A DNA stretch of 64,000 nucleotides from Mucilaginibacter_A sp050954285 (GTDB lineage Bacteria; Bacteroidota; Bacteroidia; Sphingobacteriales; Sphingobacteriaceae), in the NCBI GenBank assembly GCA_050954285.1, contig JBPBPL010000006.1, forward strand, positions 1 through 64,000, in the 5' to 3' direction. Every line of letters starts with the position of its first letter. Position 1 is the stretch's first letter. The notes under the pieces were generated by a model that was not told where the DNA came from, did no database searches, and saw nothing but the letters and a program-made list of their open reading frames with translations. The position numbers were made by a program, and so were the translations under genes. Below are positions 34,628 to 43,439 of this stretch, piece after piece.

Positions 34628-34666
34628 TTTAACATATTTTAACATCTTGTTAGCTGATCTTTAACC
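34628..34666 (+). promoter_or_regulatory. TTTAACAT direct repeats, Pho-box-like
   Basis: TTTAACAT at 34628 and again at 34638, a weaker TTGTTAGC near 34648 and TTTAACC at 34660, at 10-12 base spacing. This resembles the array in front of the Pit operon at 46317. The boxes point along the plus strand, away from the kinase gene, where no protein gene starts but a terminator lies at 34897. Confidence 0.45.
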
Positions 34667-34896
34667 TTTTGGCTTCCTGAAAGCGCATTAGTTTGAACAA
34701 AAAATACCCTGTAAAAACAGCATGTGCAAACCAGCAATAAATGCAAATAGGAAATTAAACTTTTATAAATCGTAATAACACGAAAAGAAAATTTTACGAA
34801 TATTATAATAATAAACTTTCAGGAACCTAATTAAAAGATTTCAGGCCGATTTTTATTGTAGAAAGCCCCTTATATAATCATCTGATAGTTGAAGTT
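34667..34896 (+). other. Gene-free stretch upstream of an orphan terminator
   Basis: About 230 AT-rich bases with no ORF above 20 codons worth reporting and one TAAAAACAGCAT element copy (34711-34722). Flanked by Pho-box-like repeats on the left and a plus-strand terminator on the right, it could encode a small RNA. I see no exact TAnnTTTG within it, so this remains a suggestion. Confidence 0.35.
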
Positions 34897-34935
34897 AAGT
34901 CCCCGCTGAATAAAAGCAGGGACTTTCTTTTTTTA
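34897..34935 (+). terminator. Plus-strand intrinsic terminator without a recognised gene
   Basis: AAGTCCCCGCT (34897-34907) pairs with AGCAGGGACTT (34915-34925) with one mismatch and a 7-base loop, followed by TTCTTTTTTTT. The T-run is on the plus strand; the reverse direction has no T-run, so it does not fit the minus-strand DUF3127 gene alone. Confidence 0.75.
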
Positions 34936-35304
34936 GAACGGAAGGTCATCATCTTCATCAGCACCACCGCTCAGATCAGCAGTTGGGGCAGCATAAGCAG
35001 GGGTTGCAGCAGCACTGGCTGTAGCCGATAAAACATTCACTTTCCATAATTGCAAGGAGTTGAAATAAGTTTTTTTACCTGTTTTATCCGTCCACGGGCG
35101 ACCTTTCAGATTAAAAAATACTTCTACATCATCGCCAGCTTTGGTGTTGTCCAGCAAAGCACAACGCTCTTGTATGGCTTCAAATTTTAAATATTCCGGG
35201 TATTGCGGGTTCTCCACATATTCAATAATCAACTCGCGTTTTTTCAAAGAATCGGTTACCTGTGTGGTAGGCGATACTTCATGTACTTTTCCTTTAATCT
35301 CCAT
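34933..35304 (-). CDS. DUF3127 protein with SSB-like C-terminal tip
   Basis: 123 residues. The N-terminal 90 residues (MEIKGKVHEVSPTTQVT, KRELIIEYVENPQYPEYLKFE, VEVFFNLKGRPWTDKTGKKTYF shown in parts) fit the DUF3127 family, which is predicted to adopt an OB-fold. An Ala/Thr/Pro-rich linker leads to DEDDDLPF, closely matching the DDDIPF tip through which single-stranded DNA-binding proteins recruit partners. It is probably an ssDNA-binding or replication/repair-associated protein; binding itself is inferred. Confidence 0.85.
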   Translation of the reverse strand: MEIKGKVHEVSPTTQVTDSLKKRELIIEYVENPQYPEYLKFEAIQERCALLDNTKAGDDVEVFFNLKGRPWTDKTGKKTYFNSLQLWKVNVLSATASAAATPAYAAPTADLSGGADEDDDLPF

Positions 35305-35380
35305 AATTCAATAATTTAAAATGTAAAGTTAAGAGATAGCAGTTAAAAACGGTTGCTTAAATCGTTAAATTCGCGCAATT

Positions 35381-36571
35381 ATGACGGATGTTTTCAATAC
35401 AAAAAGTAAAATAATTATTACCTGCAACAAGCGGCTTTCTGCTTATTTAAAGCAGGAAGTAGAAGATTTAGGTTTCACCATTAAACGCTTTTTTGGCACC
35501 GGCGTGGAGCTGGAAGGAACCGTGAATGATTGCATTCCGCTGAACCTGAACCTGCGTTGCGCCAGTCAGGTTTTGTATTCGGTTGCTTCTTTTGATGCCC
35601 GAAATCCAGGCGAACTGTACAACCGTTTGATGGAAATTGAATGGGAAAACCTGATTGCTTTTGATGGTTATTTTTCGGTAACTTCCAACGTAAACAACGA
35701 ATACATTACCACGCCGCTTTTTGCAAACGTAAAAGTAAAAGATGCGGTGGTGGACAGGATAAAAGATAAAAAAGGAATCCGGCCAAACTCGGGGCCAGAG
35801 TGGAATAAAACTGTTTTGCATTTGTACTGGCAGGAAAGTCAGGCCGATATTTTCCTGGATACTTCCGGCGAAACCCTATCCAAACACGGTTACCGCAAAA
35901 TCCCGGGTAAAGCGCCGATGCTGGAAGCTCTGGCAACCGGAACTATTTTAGCAAGCAACTGGGATCAGAAAAGCACGTTCATTAACCCCATGTGTGGTTC
36001 CGGAACGTTAGCAATTGAAGCTGCTTTGCTGGCAACAAATAAACGCCCCGGACTTTTCCGCATGAATTATGCTTTCATGCACATCTTAGGGTATGATGAA
36101 CAAGTATTTTTTGTAGAGCGCCGGAAGTTGAAAGACATTTCTAAAAAGGAAATCGATTTTAAAATCATTGCTTCTGATATTTCTGCGGATGCTGTAAGTA
36201 TTTCGGAAAATAATGCAAAAACGGCTGGCGTAGATCATTTAATTACGTTTCAGGTTTGTGATTTTGCAGAAACAGAAGTGCCGGAAGAACCAGGCGTCGT
36301 TTTCTTCAACCCAGAATATGGCGAACGTTTGGGCGTACATACCAAACTGGAAATCACCTACAAGCGCGTTGGCGACTTTTTAAAAACTGATTGTAAAGGT
36401 TACCGAGGTTACGTTTTTACAGGAAACCCGGAACTTGCCAAAAAAGTAGGGCTAAAAGCAGCACGCAAAATCGAATTTTTTAACGGAAAGTTGGATTGCA
36501 GGTTAATGGAATATGAATTGTATGATGGCAGCAAGCGGGAGTTGAGCGAGCGGCCGGTTGGGAGAGATTAA
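35381..36571 (+). CDS. THUMP-domain class I RNA methyltransferase (RlmL/YpsC type)
   Basis: 396 residues. The N-terminal ferredoxin-like plus THUMP region (about 10-155) binds RNA; the catalytic Rossmann domain has motif I FINPMCGSGTLAIEAALLA and motif IV FFNPEYGERLG. The latter is NPPY in the E. coli 23S rRNA m2G2445 enzyme; here Glu replaces the second Pro. Overall architecture matches methyltransferases that modify guanosine N2 in 23S rRNA. The exact target base is inferred. Confidence 0.9.
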   Translation: MTDVFNTKSKIIITCNKRLSAYLKQEVEDLGFTIKRFFGTGVELEGTVNDCIPLNLNLRCASQVLYSVASFDARNPGELYNRLMEIEWENLIAFDGYFSVTSNVNNEYITTPLFANVKVKDAVVDRIKDKKGIRPNSGPEWNKTVLHLYWQESQADIFLDTSGETLSKHGYRKIPGKAPMLEALATGTILASNWDQKSTFINPMCGSGTLAIEAALLATNKRPGLFRMNYAFMHILGYDEQVFFVERRKLKDISKKEIDFKIIASDISADAVSISENNAKTAGVDHLITFQVCDFAETEVPEEPGVVFFNPEYGERLGVHTKLEITYKRVGDFLKTDCKGYRGYVFTGNPELAKKVGLKAARKIEFFNGKLDCRLMEYELYDGSKRELSERPVGRD

Positions 36572-36584
36572 CTGGGTTTGTGTT

Positions 36585-36610
36585 GATGCTTCTTTTATCC
36601 TACTAAAATT
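36585..36610 (+). repeat. GCTTCTTTTA-family element
   Basis: GATGCTTCTTTTATCCTAC then TAAAATT; exact 15-mer core just after the methyltransferase stop. Confidence 0.8.
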
Positions 36611-36664
36611 AAGTTTTCTAAACAGCGTTTAGAAGATTAGTCTGCTTATAATCAAACAGACAAT

Positions 36665-36690
36665 AATGCTTCTTTTAGCATATAATTTTC
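36665..36690 (+). repeat. GCTTCTTTTA-family element near promoter
   Basis: AATGCTTCTTTTAGC then ATATAATTTTC; exact core. It lies about where a -33 region would be for the TATATTTG at 36713. Confidence 0.75.
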
Positions 36691-36712
36691 AGCATTGCAT
36701 CAGATAAAACTT

Positions 36713-36720
36713 TATATTTG
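36713..36720 (+). promoter_or_regulatory. -7 element of the Tat oxidoreductase gene
   Basis: TATATTTG, exact TAnnTTTG match, about 52 bases before the ATG at 36773. The nearest TTG upstream is 15 bases away, shorter than usual. Confidence 0.6.
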
Positions 36721-36772
36721 GTAACCAATTATGCCGGCCTTGGCATTTTATAAACCATTTACTGAGTAAATT

Positions 36773-38170
36773 ATGTCAGATAGAAGAAAATTTATCAAGC
36801 AATTCGGCAGTACCGTTTTGCTGAGTTCGGCCGTTTTAAATTCATTTGCCGAACGGGAAGCACACGAAACTAAAATTTTACAGGCTGAAAAACGCATCGC
36901 CAGCAGCGATAAAATCAGGATTGCCACCATTGGTATGGGCATTATGGGTTTTAATGATACCCGTGCCGCGCTTACTGTTCCGGGTGTAGAACTCGTTGCC
37001 TGTTGCGATCTTTATCAGGGCAGATTGCAGCGTGCCAAAGAAATTTATGGTCAGCAGCTTTTTACCACTGCTGATTACCACGAAATCTTGGATCGAAAAG
37101 ATATAGATGCCATCATCATTGCCACAAGCGATAACTGGCACAGCACTATTGCTATTGACGCCATGCGCAAAGGAAAAGCAGTTTACAGTGAAAAGCCGAT
37201 GGTGCATTATATCAGCGAAGGGTTGGACGAAATTAAAGTACAGCAGGAAACCAAAGCAATTTTTCAGGTGGGTAGCCAGCGCATCAGCAGTGTTGCTTTT
37301 ACCAAGGCGAAGGAATTGTATAAAGCCGGCGCAATCGGACAAATTAATACGGTAGTAGCTTCTTTTAACCGGCAAAGCGCGCTGGGTGCCTGGCAATACA
37401 CTATTCCAACAGACGCCAGTACCAAAACGGTGGACTGGAACCGCTTTCAGGCTAACGAAAAAGTAAAACATGCTTATGATAACAACCGCTTTTTCAGGTG
37501 GCGTAATTACCGTGAATATGGTACAGGTGTTGCCGGAGATTTATTTGTGCATTTGCTTACCGGTATCCATTTCATGACGGACTCCAAAGGACCGGAGAAA
37601 ATATATTCCATCGGTGGTTTAACCTATTGGAAAGATGGCCGCAACGTACCTGATGTGATGACGGCTGTGATCGAATATCCGCAGACGACAGAACATCCGC
37701 CGTTCCAGGTTTCGTTACAAGTGAATTTTGTAAGTGGAGAAGGTGACCGAACTTCAACAAAAATAATTGGTACAGAAGGCGTTATAGAATTATTTGGAGA
37801 AGGAAACGGCTTTACCATCCGCAAAAGTAAAATGCCGATTGCACCGGGTTATGGCGGCTGGGATTCGTTGTACACTTACCCGGAAGCGATGCAAAAAACC
37901 ATTATTGCCGAGTATAACCAAAAGTTTTCGGCAGCAGAGCAAACGGCACCTAAAATGCCAGATGTAACCTACATGGCTCCGGATGGCTATAACGCTTCCA
38001 ATGATCATTTTGCCAATTTTTTTGATAGCGTACGCAACGGCAAACCTGTGGTAGAAAATGCAACTTTTGGTTTCCGTGCCGCTGCACCGGCGTTGGCCTG
38101 CAATCAGAGTTATTTTGAAAACAAAGTGATCCATTGGGATGCAGAAAATATGCGGCTCGTTACTGTTTAA
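36773..38170 (+). CDS. Tat-exported Gfo/Idh/MocA-family oxidoreductase
   Basis: 465 residues. A twin-arginine signal (SDRRKFIKQFGS, then a hydrophobic stretch ending near NSFAER) predicts export of the folded protein with its cofactor. The Rossmann domain has IGMGIMGFNDTRAAL, followed by VACCDLYQGR and the EKPM motif of Gfo/Idh/MocA enzymes; the second domain includes GDLFVHLLTGIHFM. Such exported NAD(P)-linked enzymes act on sugars or glycosidic bonds in Bacteroidota; the substrate here is unknown. Confidence 0.9.
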   Translation: MSDRRKFIKQFGSTVLLSSAVLNSFAEREAHETKILQAEKRIASSDKIRIATIGMGIMGFNDTRAALTVPGVELVACCDLYQGRLQRAKEIYGQQLFTTADYHEILDRKDIDAIIIATSDNWHSTIAIDAMRKGKAVYSEKPMVHYISEGLDEIKVQQETKAIFQVGSQRISSVAFTKAKELYKAGAIGQINTVVASFNRQSALGAWQYTIPTDASTKTVDWNRFQANEKVKHAYDNNRFFRWRNYREYGTGVAGDLFVHLLTGIHFMTDSKGPEKIYSIGGLTYWKDGRNVPDVMTAVIEYPQTTEHPPFQVSLQVNFVSGEGDRTSTKIIGTEGVIELFGEGNGFTIRKSKMPIAPGYGGWDSLYTYPEAMQKTIIAEYNQKFSAAEQTAPKMPDVTYMAPDGYNASNDHFANFFDSVRNGKPVVENATFGFRAAAPALACNQSYFENKVIHWDAENMRLVTV

Positions 38171-38220
38171 GTAATATCTGCTTTCAAAGTTTCTGGTAGA
38201 AGTAACTGCTTTCCAAACAT

Positions 38221-38252
38221 TTTGTAACTACCAAACAAAGCGCTTATCTTTC
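38221..38252 (+). promoter_or_regulatory. Candidate promoter of the DKRY-repeat gene
   Basis: TTTG (38221-38224), 20 bases, then TATCTTTC (38245-38252), one base off TAnnTTTG; ATG 12 bases on. Confidence 0.5.
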
Positions 38253-38264
38253 AAAAAAAACATC

Positions 38265-38795
38265 ATGAAGAAAACATTTAACTTTTTGGTTGCATTAATC
38301 ATCAGCCTGAGTTTTTTTGCACAAGCTGGTACTGTATCTGCCCAAACTCCTCACTTAAAAAAAGACGGAACAGTTGATAAACGCTATTCGGGCAACAAAA
38401 CGGTTACCACTACAGCTCCAGCTGCTCCCGCTGCCAACACCAGCACTACTACAACCAGTAGCACCCGCATGAAAGCGAATGGCACGCCCGATAAACGCTA
38501 TAAATCTACCAGTACGGCTCCGGTTACGCCAGCACCGGCTACTACAACTTCTACAGCTGCACATATGAAAGCTGATGGCTCGCCTGATAAACGTTACAGA
38601 TCTACTGCTACAGTTCCCTCAACAGTTCCGGCAGCACGACCAGCTACAGCACCGGCTCCAACGAGAATGACCAACACAACTGGTATGCACTTGAAAAAAG
38701 ATGGCACGCCAGATATGCGCTACAAAGAAAACCGTACACAAGGTGTGGATAAAAACGGTAGTGCAGACAAACGTTTCAGAGGTACGCATAAGTAA
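38265..38795 (+). CDS. Secreted DKRY-repeat protein
   Basis: 176 residues: signal peptide ending at TVSAQ, then five copies of a 12-13-residue unit, consensus HMKxDGTPDKRYK, at about 30-42, 69-81, 100-112, 142-154 and 161-173. The units are separated by low-complexity Ala/Thr/Pro/Ser linkers. Conserved DG and DKRY with basic ends suggest a repeated binding module, perhaps for anionic polymers, but no function is known to me. It is five bases upstream of the HD hydrolase gene. Confidence 0.8.
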   Translation: MKKTFNFLVALIISLSFFAQAGTVSAQTPHLKKDGTVDKRYSGNKTVTTTAPAAPAANTSTTTTSSTRMKANGTPDKRYKSTSTAPVTPAPATTTSTAAHMKADGSPDKRYRSTATVPSTVPAARPATAPAPTRMTNTTGMHLKKDGTPDMRYKENRTQGVDKNGSADKRFRGTHK

Positions 38796-38800
38796 ACCAA

Positions 38801-39457
38801 ATGCCTGATACTTCTTTTATCGTACAAAAAACAGTAGCTTTTGTACAGCAAACTTTGCAAAACGCAGAAGGTGGCCACGATTGGTGGCATATTTTGCGGG
38901 TTTGGAACAATGCTAAACTCATTGCCCAAACAGAAAAAGTTGATTTGCTGGTGGTAGAACTGGCGGCCTTGCTGCATGATATTGCAGATGCAAAATTTAA
39001 TAACGGCGATGAAGCAATCGGACCAAAATTGGCTGTCGATTTTTTGAAAAGTATTGAAGTTAATGCTCAAATTATAGAACATGTGCAGCAAATTATTCTG
39101 CACATGTCTTTTAAATCCAGTTTTGATCAACCCCAATTTTCCTCGGATGAAATGAAAGTGGTGCAGGATGCAGACCGTCTGGATGCGATCGGTGCGATTG
39201 GAATTGCGCGGGCTTTTAGTTACGGGGGCTTCAAAAACCGGGAAATATATAATCCGGAAATTACGCCTGATTTTAACCTCACAAAAGAAGCATACAAAAA
39301 TTCGGCGGCACCAACCATCAATCACTTTTACGAAAAATTATTGCTGCTAAAAAACCTAATGAACACGGAAACAGCCCGAAAAATTGCAACAGAAAGGCAT
39401 CAGTTTATGGAACTGTATCTTGAGCAGTTTTATGCAGAGTGGAATGGGTTTAAATAA
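38801..39457 (+). CDS. HD-domain phosphohydrolase
   Basis: 218 residues. Metal-binding HD signature: GGHDWWHILRVWNNA, ELAALLHDIADAKF, then VVQDADRLDAIGAIGIARAF, as in the YedJ/YpgQ group of HD hydrolases, some of which act on nucleotides. The substrate is uncertain. Its first codons (DTSFIVQK) contain a partial dispersed element (ATACTTCTTTTATCGTAC), and it follows the repeat-protein stop by five bases. Confidence 0.9.
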   Translation: MPDTSFIVQKTVAFVQQTLQNAEGGHDWWHILRVWNNAKLIAQTEKVDLLVVELAALLHDIADAKFNNGDEAIGPKLAVDFLKSIEVNAQIIEHVQQIILHMSFKSSFDQPQFSSDEMKVVQDADRLDAIGAIGIARAFSYGGFKNREIYNPEITPDFNLTKEAYKNSAAPTINHFYEKLLLLKNLMNTETARKIATERHQFMELYLEQFYAEWNGFK

Positions 39458-39480
39458 AATTAAAGCATAAAAACAGCATC
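39454..39480 (-). repeat. GCTGTTTTTA-type element upstream of the porin
   Basis: ATAAAATTAAAGCATAAAAA then CAGCATC. It overlaps the HD hydrolase stop; the following CATCTTTG resembles a degenerate -7 box for the porin. Confidence 0.7.
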
Positions 39481-39510
39481 TTTGCAAAATCGATCACATG
39501 AATCCGATTT

Positions 39511-40827
39511 ATGCATAAAATTTTTTACACACTCTTTTTATCTGCTGTTTTTTTCTCTGCCAAAGCACAAAATACGGATACGTTAAAACAACAACAATTC
39601 AATCTTCACTTCCAGCAAACGGTTATCACGGAAACGCATCCGGGTTTCGGTGCAAAATATACCGGCGATAACAGTTTATCGCCATTTCATGAAACGGCCA
39701 GTTCTTTAACTGCAACTTTTTTTGGCGGCGCACGGCTTTGGAAAGGTGCCGAAGCTTATTTTAACCCGGAAATGTCTGGCGGTGCAGGTTTCAGTCAAAC
39801 TTTGGGCGTGGCCGGTTTCCCCAACGGAGAAACTTTTCGCGTAGGCTCTGCGGAACCTAAAATTTATATCGCCCGCGCTTATCTTACACAGCGTTTTAGC
39901 TGGGGAAATGAGCAGGATACGATTGAAGATGATAAAAATCAGTTGGCAGGAACGCGAAGTACGCATTACTTTTCCATCACGGCCGGAAAATTTGGTATGG
40001 CTGATTATTTTGATGGCAATGCTTTCAGCCATGATCCACGCACGCAGTTTATGAACTGGAGTTTGATGAGTAACGGTGCCTGGGATTATCCGGCCAATAC
40101 GCGTGGCTACGTTTTCGGCGTTTATATGAATTATCATCAGCCAACCTGGGATTTGCGTTTCGCCGTTACCATGGTTACCAATACGGCAAACGGTTCGATC
40201 TGGGATGGAAAAATCGGGAAAGCCAATTCACAAACGCTGGAGTTTGAAAAGCGTTACAGCTTTTCAGGTGACAAAAAAGGCTCCGTGCGGATCCTGGCTT
40301 TTAACAACAACGCCAAAATGGGCGATTACCGCCTGGCAATTGCTGAAAATCCTGCAGCACCGGATATTGTTTCTACACGGGCTTATGGCCGCAATAAATA
40401 TGGTTTTGGCATCAATGCAGATCAGTTCATCACCAAAGACTTTGGCGTTTTTGCCAAAGCCAGTTACAATGATGGCCGCACCGAAACCTGGGCTTTTACC
40501 GAGATTGACCGTTCTATCAGTTTTGGCGGCGTTTTGACCGGAACTTCCTGGAAGCGCGCTAAAGATGAAATTGGTTTGGCTTTTGTTGGAAACGGAATTT
40601 CTGCTGCGCACCGCGATTATTTGGCGGCGGGTGGTTACGGTTTTATCATTGGTGATGGCGCATTAAATTATTCGCCGGAAATGATTGCCGAATTGTATTA
40701 CAAACTCAACGTTTATAAAAATAACTTCTGGTTAACTCCTGAATATCAGTTTATTCTGCATCCGGCTTACAATATAGACCGAGGGCCGGTACATGTATTT
40801 GGCATCCGCGCGCATGTGGAGTTTTAA
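39511..40827 (+). CDS. OprB-type carbohydrate-selective porin
   Basis: 438 residues, signal peptide ending at FSAKAQ. The rest is a large outer-membrane barrel with recurring aromatic-terminated strands, including FSITAGKFGMADYFDGNAFSHDPR, AFNNNAKMGDYRLAIAE and YGFGINADQFITKDFGVFAKASY (in parts), which fit the OprB/COG3659 family of sugar or general porins. It ends with the terminal aromatic residue (VEF) required for barrel assembly. The last four bases overlap the convergent UbiA gene. Confidence 0.88.
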   Translation: MHKIFYTLFLSAVFFSAKAQNTDTLKQQQFNLHFQQTVITETHPGFGAKYTGDNSLSPFHETASSLTATFFGGARLWKGAEAYFNPEMSGGAGFSQTLGVAGFPNGETFRVGSAEPKIYIARAYLTQRFSWGNEQDTIEDDKNQLAGTRSTHYFSITAGKFGMADYFDGNAFSHDPRTQFMNWSLMSNGAWDYPANTRGYVFGVYMNYHQPTWDLRFAVTMVTNTANGSIWDGKIGKANSQTLEFEKRYSFSGDKKGSVRILAFNNNAKMGDYRLAIAENPAAPDIVSTRAYGRNKYGFGINADQFITKDFGVFAKASYNDGRTETWAFTEIDRSISFGGVLTGTSWKRAKDEIGLAFVGNGISAAHRDYLAAGGYGFIIGDGALNYSPEMIAELYYKLNVYKNNFWLTPEYQFILHPAYNIDRGPVHVFGIRAHVEF

Positions 40828-41696
40828 TGCTGATAAACTAACCAGCCAAAATAAAGCAGCATAAAAGCAGCACTGATAAAATTCATCCGCATGGCATTTT
40901 GGTAGTTTGCTGCGGATGCTGTTTTTATCACCCCAAAAAACCAGTAGTTAAAAAACAGGAAAATGGGAAATGAGCAGGCCAAAAAAATGTAGAAGTTTTT
41001 CATCTCGCCTAAAATATGCCAGTAAAAGAAGCTCAGGATAATACCGGCAGCAAATACAACCCCCGAAAAAATAAACGAACCTTTGTAGCCCAACAGCAAA
41101 CTCAAGGTAAAATCGCCGCGCTTGCGGTCTTCTTCATGCTGATAAATTTGGGTAAGCGGATAGGAAGCGCCAATCAAACAGGAACAAATGCCGCCTGCAA
41201 TTAAAACGTCTGGCTGCCAGCCCAGATAAAGCAAAATCGGACCGGCCAATCCACCATAAATTGCCCAGTACATAAACGCGCCCTGGAAAAAGAAAACAGT
41301 GAGAAAGCTGATGATGGGATGTTTTTTTAGCCGTATTGCAGGATGGCTGTATAATTTGGACATCACGCCGTAAATCAGCACTGCCAGCGCAAACCAAAAA
41401 CTGATGAGCAAACCCAGTAAAAATGCGGTCAGTTCCATCAAAATAGAAACGTAGTACAAACTTTTATCCACGGCGGGCGGTTTGGCGAGTAGTGTAATGC
41501 TGCCTTCGTCTTTATCAAAATAGCTATTGTACCCGTTTGTTGCCGGAATGGCAAGCACGTACCAAATTATAAAAACCAGGATAGCGCGAAATGGTGTTGT
41601 ATAACCAGCCTGACTGTAAGCAAACAGGTAAACCGGCAGCAAAAAGATGGAAAACACAAACCGCAAATGCGCCAGGGTTGATTTGCTTACAAGCAT
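40824..41696 (-). CDS. UbiA-family prenyltransferase
   Basis: 290 residues, eight or nine membrane helices. The first Asp-rich region is degenerate, NSYFDKDEGS, and the second is YQHEEDRKRGDFTL; together they bind the magnesium-prenyl diphosphate. The protein should attach a prenyl chain to an aromatic or other acceptor in the inner membrane. Its proximity to YceI and a type III PKS operon suggests a possible link to polyketide-derived lipid or quinone synthesis, though it is on the opposite strand. Confidence 0.85.
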   Translation of the reverse strand: MLVSKSTLAHLRFVFSIFLLPVYLFAYSQAGYTTPFRAILVFIIWYVLAIPATNGYNSYFDKDEGSITLLAKPPAVDKSLYYVSILMELTAFLLGLLISFWFALAVLIYGVMSKLYSHPAIRLKKHPIISFLTVFFFQGAFMYWAIYGGLAGPILLYLGWQPDVLIAGGICSCLIGASYPLTQIYQHEEDRKRGDFTLSLLLGYKGSFIFSGVVFAAGIILSFFYWHILGEMKNFYIFLACSFPIFLFFNYWFFGVIKTASAANYQNAMRMNFISAAFMLLYFGWLVYQH

Positions 41697-41762
41697 TTGG
41701 AAATTTTATTTGCTAATGTAATAATACCTCAGGATTTTGGTTGAAGAATAAACAAACCTAAC

Positions 41763-42299
41763 ATGAAACAAATTTTCCTGATGCTGTTTTTAGCACCCTT
41801 TTTTTGGCAGATGGCTGCCGCGCAAACCGGGCAAAAAGTAACTTCTTCGGCCGTAACTTTCCGCATTAAAAATATGGGTATTGGTACCGAAGGCAAATTT
41901 GGCGGCTTTAAAGCAACCATCAGTTTCGATCAAAATAACCTCGATAAAAGCAGTATTGAAGCTTCGGTTGATACACGTACTTTGGATTCCGACAATTCCA
42001 TGCGTGATAATCATCTCAAAAAAGAGGAATATTTTGATGTAGAAAAATACCCTGAAATTACCCTGAAATCCGTGTCTTTTACTCACCAGAAAAACGAAAA
42101 CTACTTGGGCCAGTTCGACGTAACTATAAAAGACAAAACCAAACGCGTAAAAGTTCCTTTCACTTATACAGAAAGCGGGAGCAGCAATTCGTTCAAAGGC
42201 AGTTTCACCATCAGCCGTTCCGATTTTGGTATCGGCGGCAAAAGCATGGTTTTAGCTGATGATGCGCTGGTTTCCGTTGCTGTAGAAACAACAAAATAG
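41763..42299 (+). CDS. YceI-family periplasmic protein
   Basis: 178 residues with signal peptide ending at MAAAQ. The lipocalin-like YceI fold is visible: VTFRIKNMGIGTEGKFGGFKATISFD, SIEASVDTRTLDSDNSMRDNHLKKEEYFD (in parts) and YPEITLKSVSF. Members bind long polyprenyl chains such as octaprenyl compounds in the periplasm. It is 21 bases upstream of the type III PKS gene on the same strand, so it may carry the lipid product or its prenylated precursor; that role is inferred. Confidence 0.92.
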   Translation: MKQIFLMLFLAPFFWQMAAAQTGQKVTSSAVTFRIKNMGIGTEGKFGGFKATISFDQNNLDKSSIEASVDTRTLDSDNSMRDNHLKKEEYFDVEKYPEITLKSVSFTHQKNENYLGQFDVTIKDKTKRVKVPFTYTESGSSNSFKGSFTISRSDFGIGGKSMVLADDALVSVAVETTK

Positions 42300-42320
42300 C
42301 AGTTCCAAACCCTTATTTAA

Positions 42321-43439
42321 ATGAGTAGTTGCATCAGTGCCATCGGAATTGCCAACCCGCCAAACCAGATCTCGCAAAATACGATTTATGGTTTCATGGA
42401 AAAAGCTTTCCGGCTGGATAAAAATGATGCGGCCCGGCTCAAAAAAATCTACGATAATAGCGCGATCGCTTCCCGTTACTCTGCTATTCCGGATTTTGGT
42501 TTGAATGATTTTGCAAAAAATGAATTTTTTCCGGCGAATGAAAATTTGGAACCATTTCCGGACACCAAAAAACGAATGGAATTTTACCGCCAGCAAGCGA
42601 TTAAAATTGCTGTTCAAGCAGCTCAGAATTGCCTGGCAGCGTTTGATACTTCTTTTACCGGCCAAATTTCGCACTTAATTACCGTAAGTTGTACGGGCAT
42701 GTATGCGCCCGGAATTGATATTGATTTGATTGAAAACCTGAAACTTAACCGTTATGCTGAACGTACCTGCATCAATTTTATGGGTTGTTATGGCAGCATT
42801 AACGCGCTTAAAATTGCGGATTCTATTTGTCGCGCCAACCCGGAAGCTAAAGTTTTAGTAGTATCAGTGGAGCTGTGCACGCTGCATTTTCAGAAAGAAA
42901 ATACGTTGGAAAACTGGATTGCCAATTCGCTTTTTGCAGATGGAGCCGCGGCTGTAATTATAGAAAACACCGATAAAAGAAGCATTGATCAGCCATATCT
43001 CAATTTAAAAAGTTTTTATGCTGAATATATTTATGAAGCCAAAAATGAAATGAACTGGCTGATTGGAAATTTCGGTTACGAGATGATCCTCACATCTAAA
43101 GTTTCAAAGCAAATTCAAAAACATATTCGTTCGTTGGCCATTAAGATTTTGCAAAAAGCAGGTTTAACTTTCGAGGAGATTGATCAGTTTGCCATTCATC
43201 CCGGAGGAAAAAAAATATTGGATGCGGCTGAAACCGGACTCGGAATTTGTGCCTGTAAAAACAGCATGGCACACCAGGTTTTGGCCGAATACGGAAACAT
43301 GTCATCGGCCACCATTTTGTTTGTGCTGAAAAAGATTCTGGATGAAAAAACAGAACAAGCCAGTCAGAATATTCTTGGTTTTGCCTTCGGCCCGGGCTTA
43401 ACAGTAGAAACAATGGTGCTGCAAAAGCAATCGGTATGA
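42321..43439 (+). CDS. Type III polyketide synthase
   Basis: 372 residues, chalcone/stilbene synthase superfamily. The catalytic triad is Cys156 (INFMGCYGSINAL), His293 (FAIHPGGKKIL) and Asn326 (YGNMSSATI), all in the expected contexts, with the final GFAFGPGLTVETM loop. Such enzymes extend acyl-CoA starters with malonyl-CoA and cyclise the product. The stop overlaps the next ATG (ATGA), and the flavoprotein and methyltransferase that follow recreate the set known from srsABC, which makes methylated alkylresorcinol/quinone phenolic lipids. Product chemistry is inferred. Confidence 0.93.
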   Translation: MSSCISAIGIANPPNQISQNTIYGFMEKAFRLDKNDAARLKKIYDNSAIASRYSAIPDFGLNDFAKNEFFPANENLEPFPDTKKRMEFYRQQAIKIAVQAAQNCLAAFDTSFTGQISHLITVSCTGMYAPGIDIDLIENLKLNRYAERTCINFMGCYGSINALKIADSICRANPEAKVLVVSVELCTLHFQKENTLENWIANSLFADGAAAVIIENTDKRSIDQPYLNLKSFYAEYIYEAKNEMNWLIGNFGYEMILTSKVSKQIQKHIRSLAIKILQKAGLTFEEIDQFAIHPGGKKILDAAETGLGICACKNSMAHQVLAEYGNMSSATILFVLKKILDEKTEQASQNILGFAFGPGLTVETMVLQKQSV

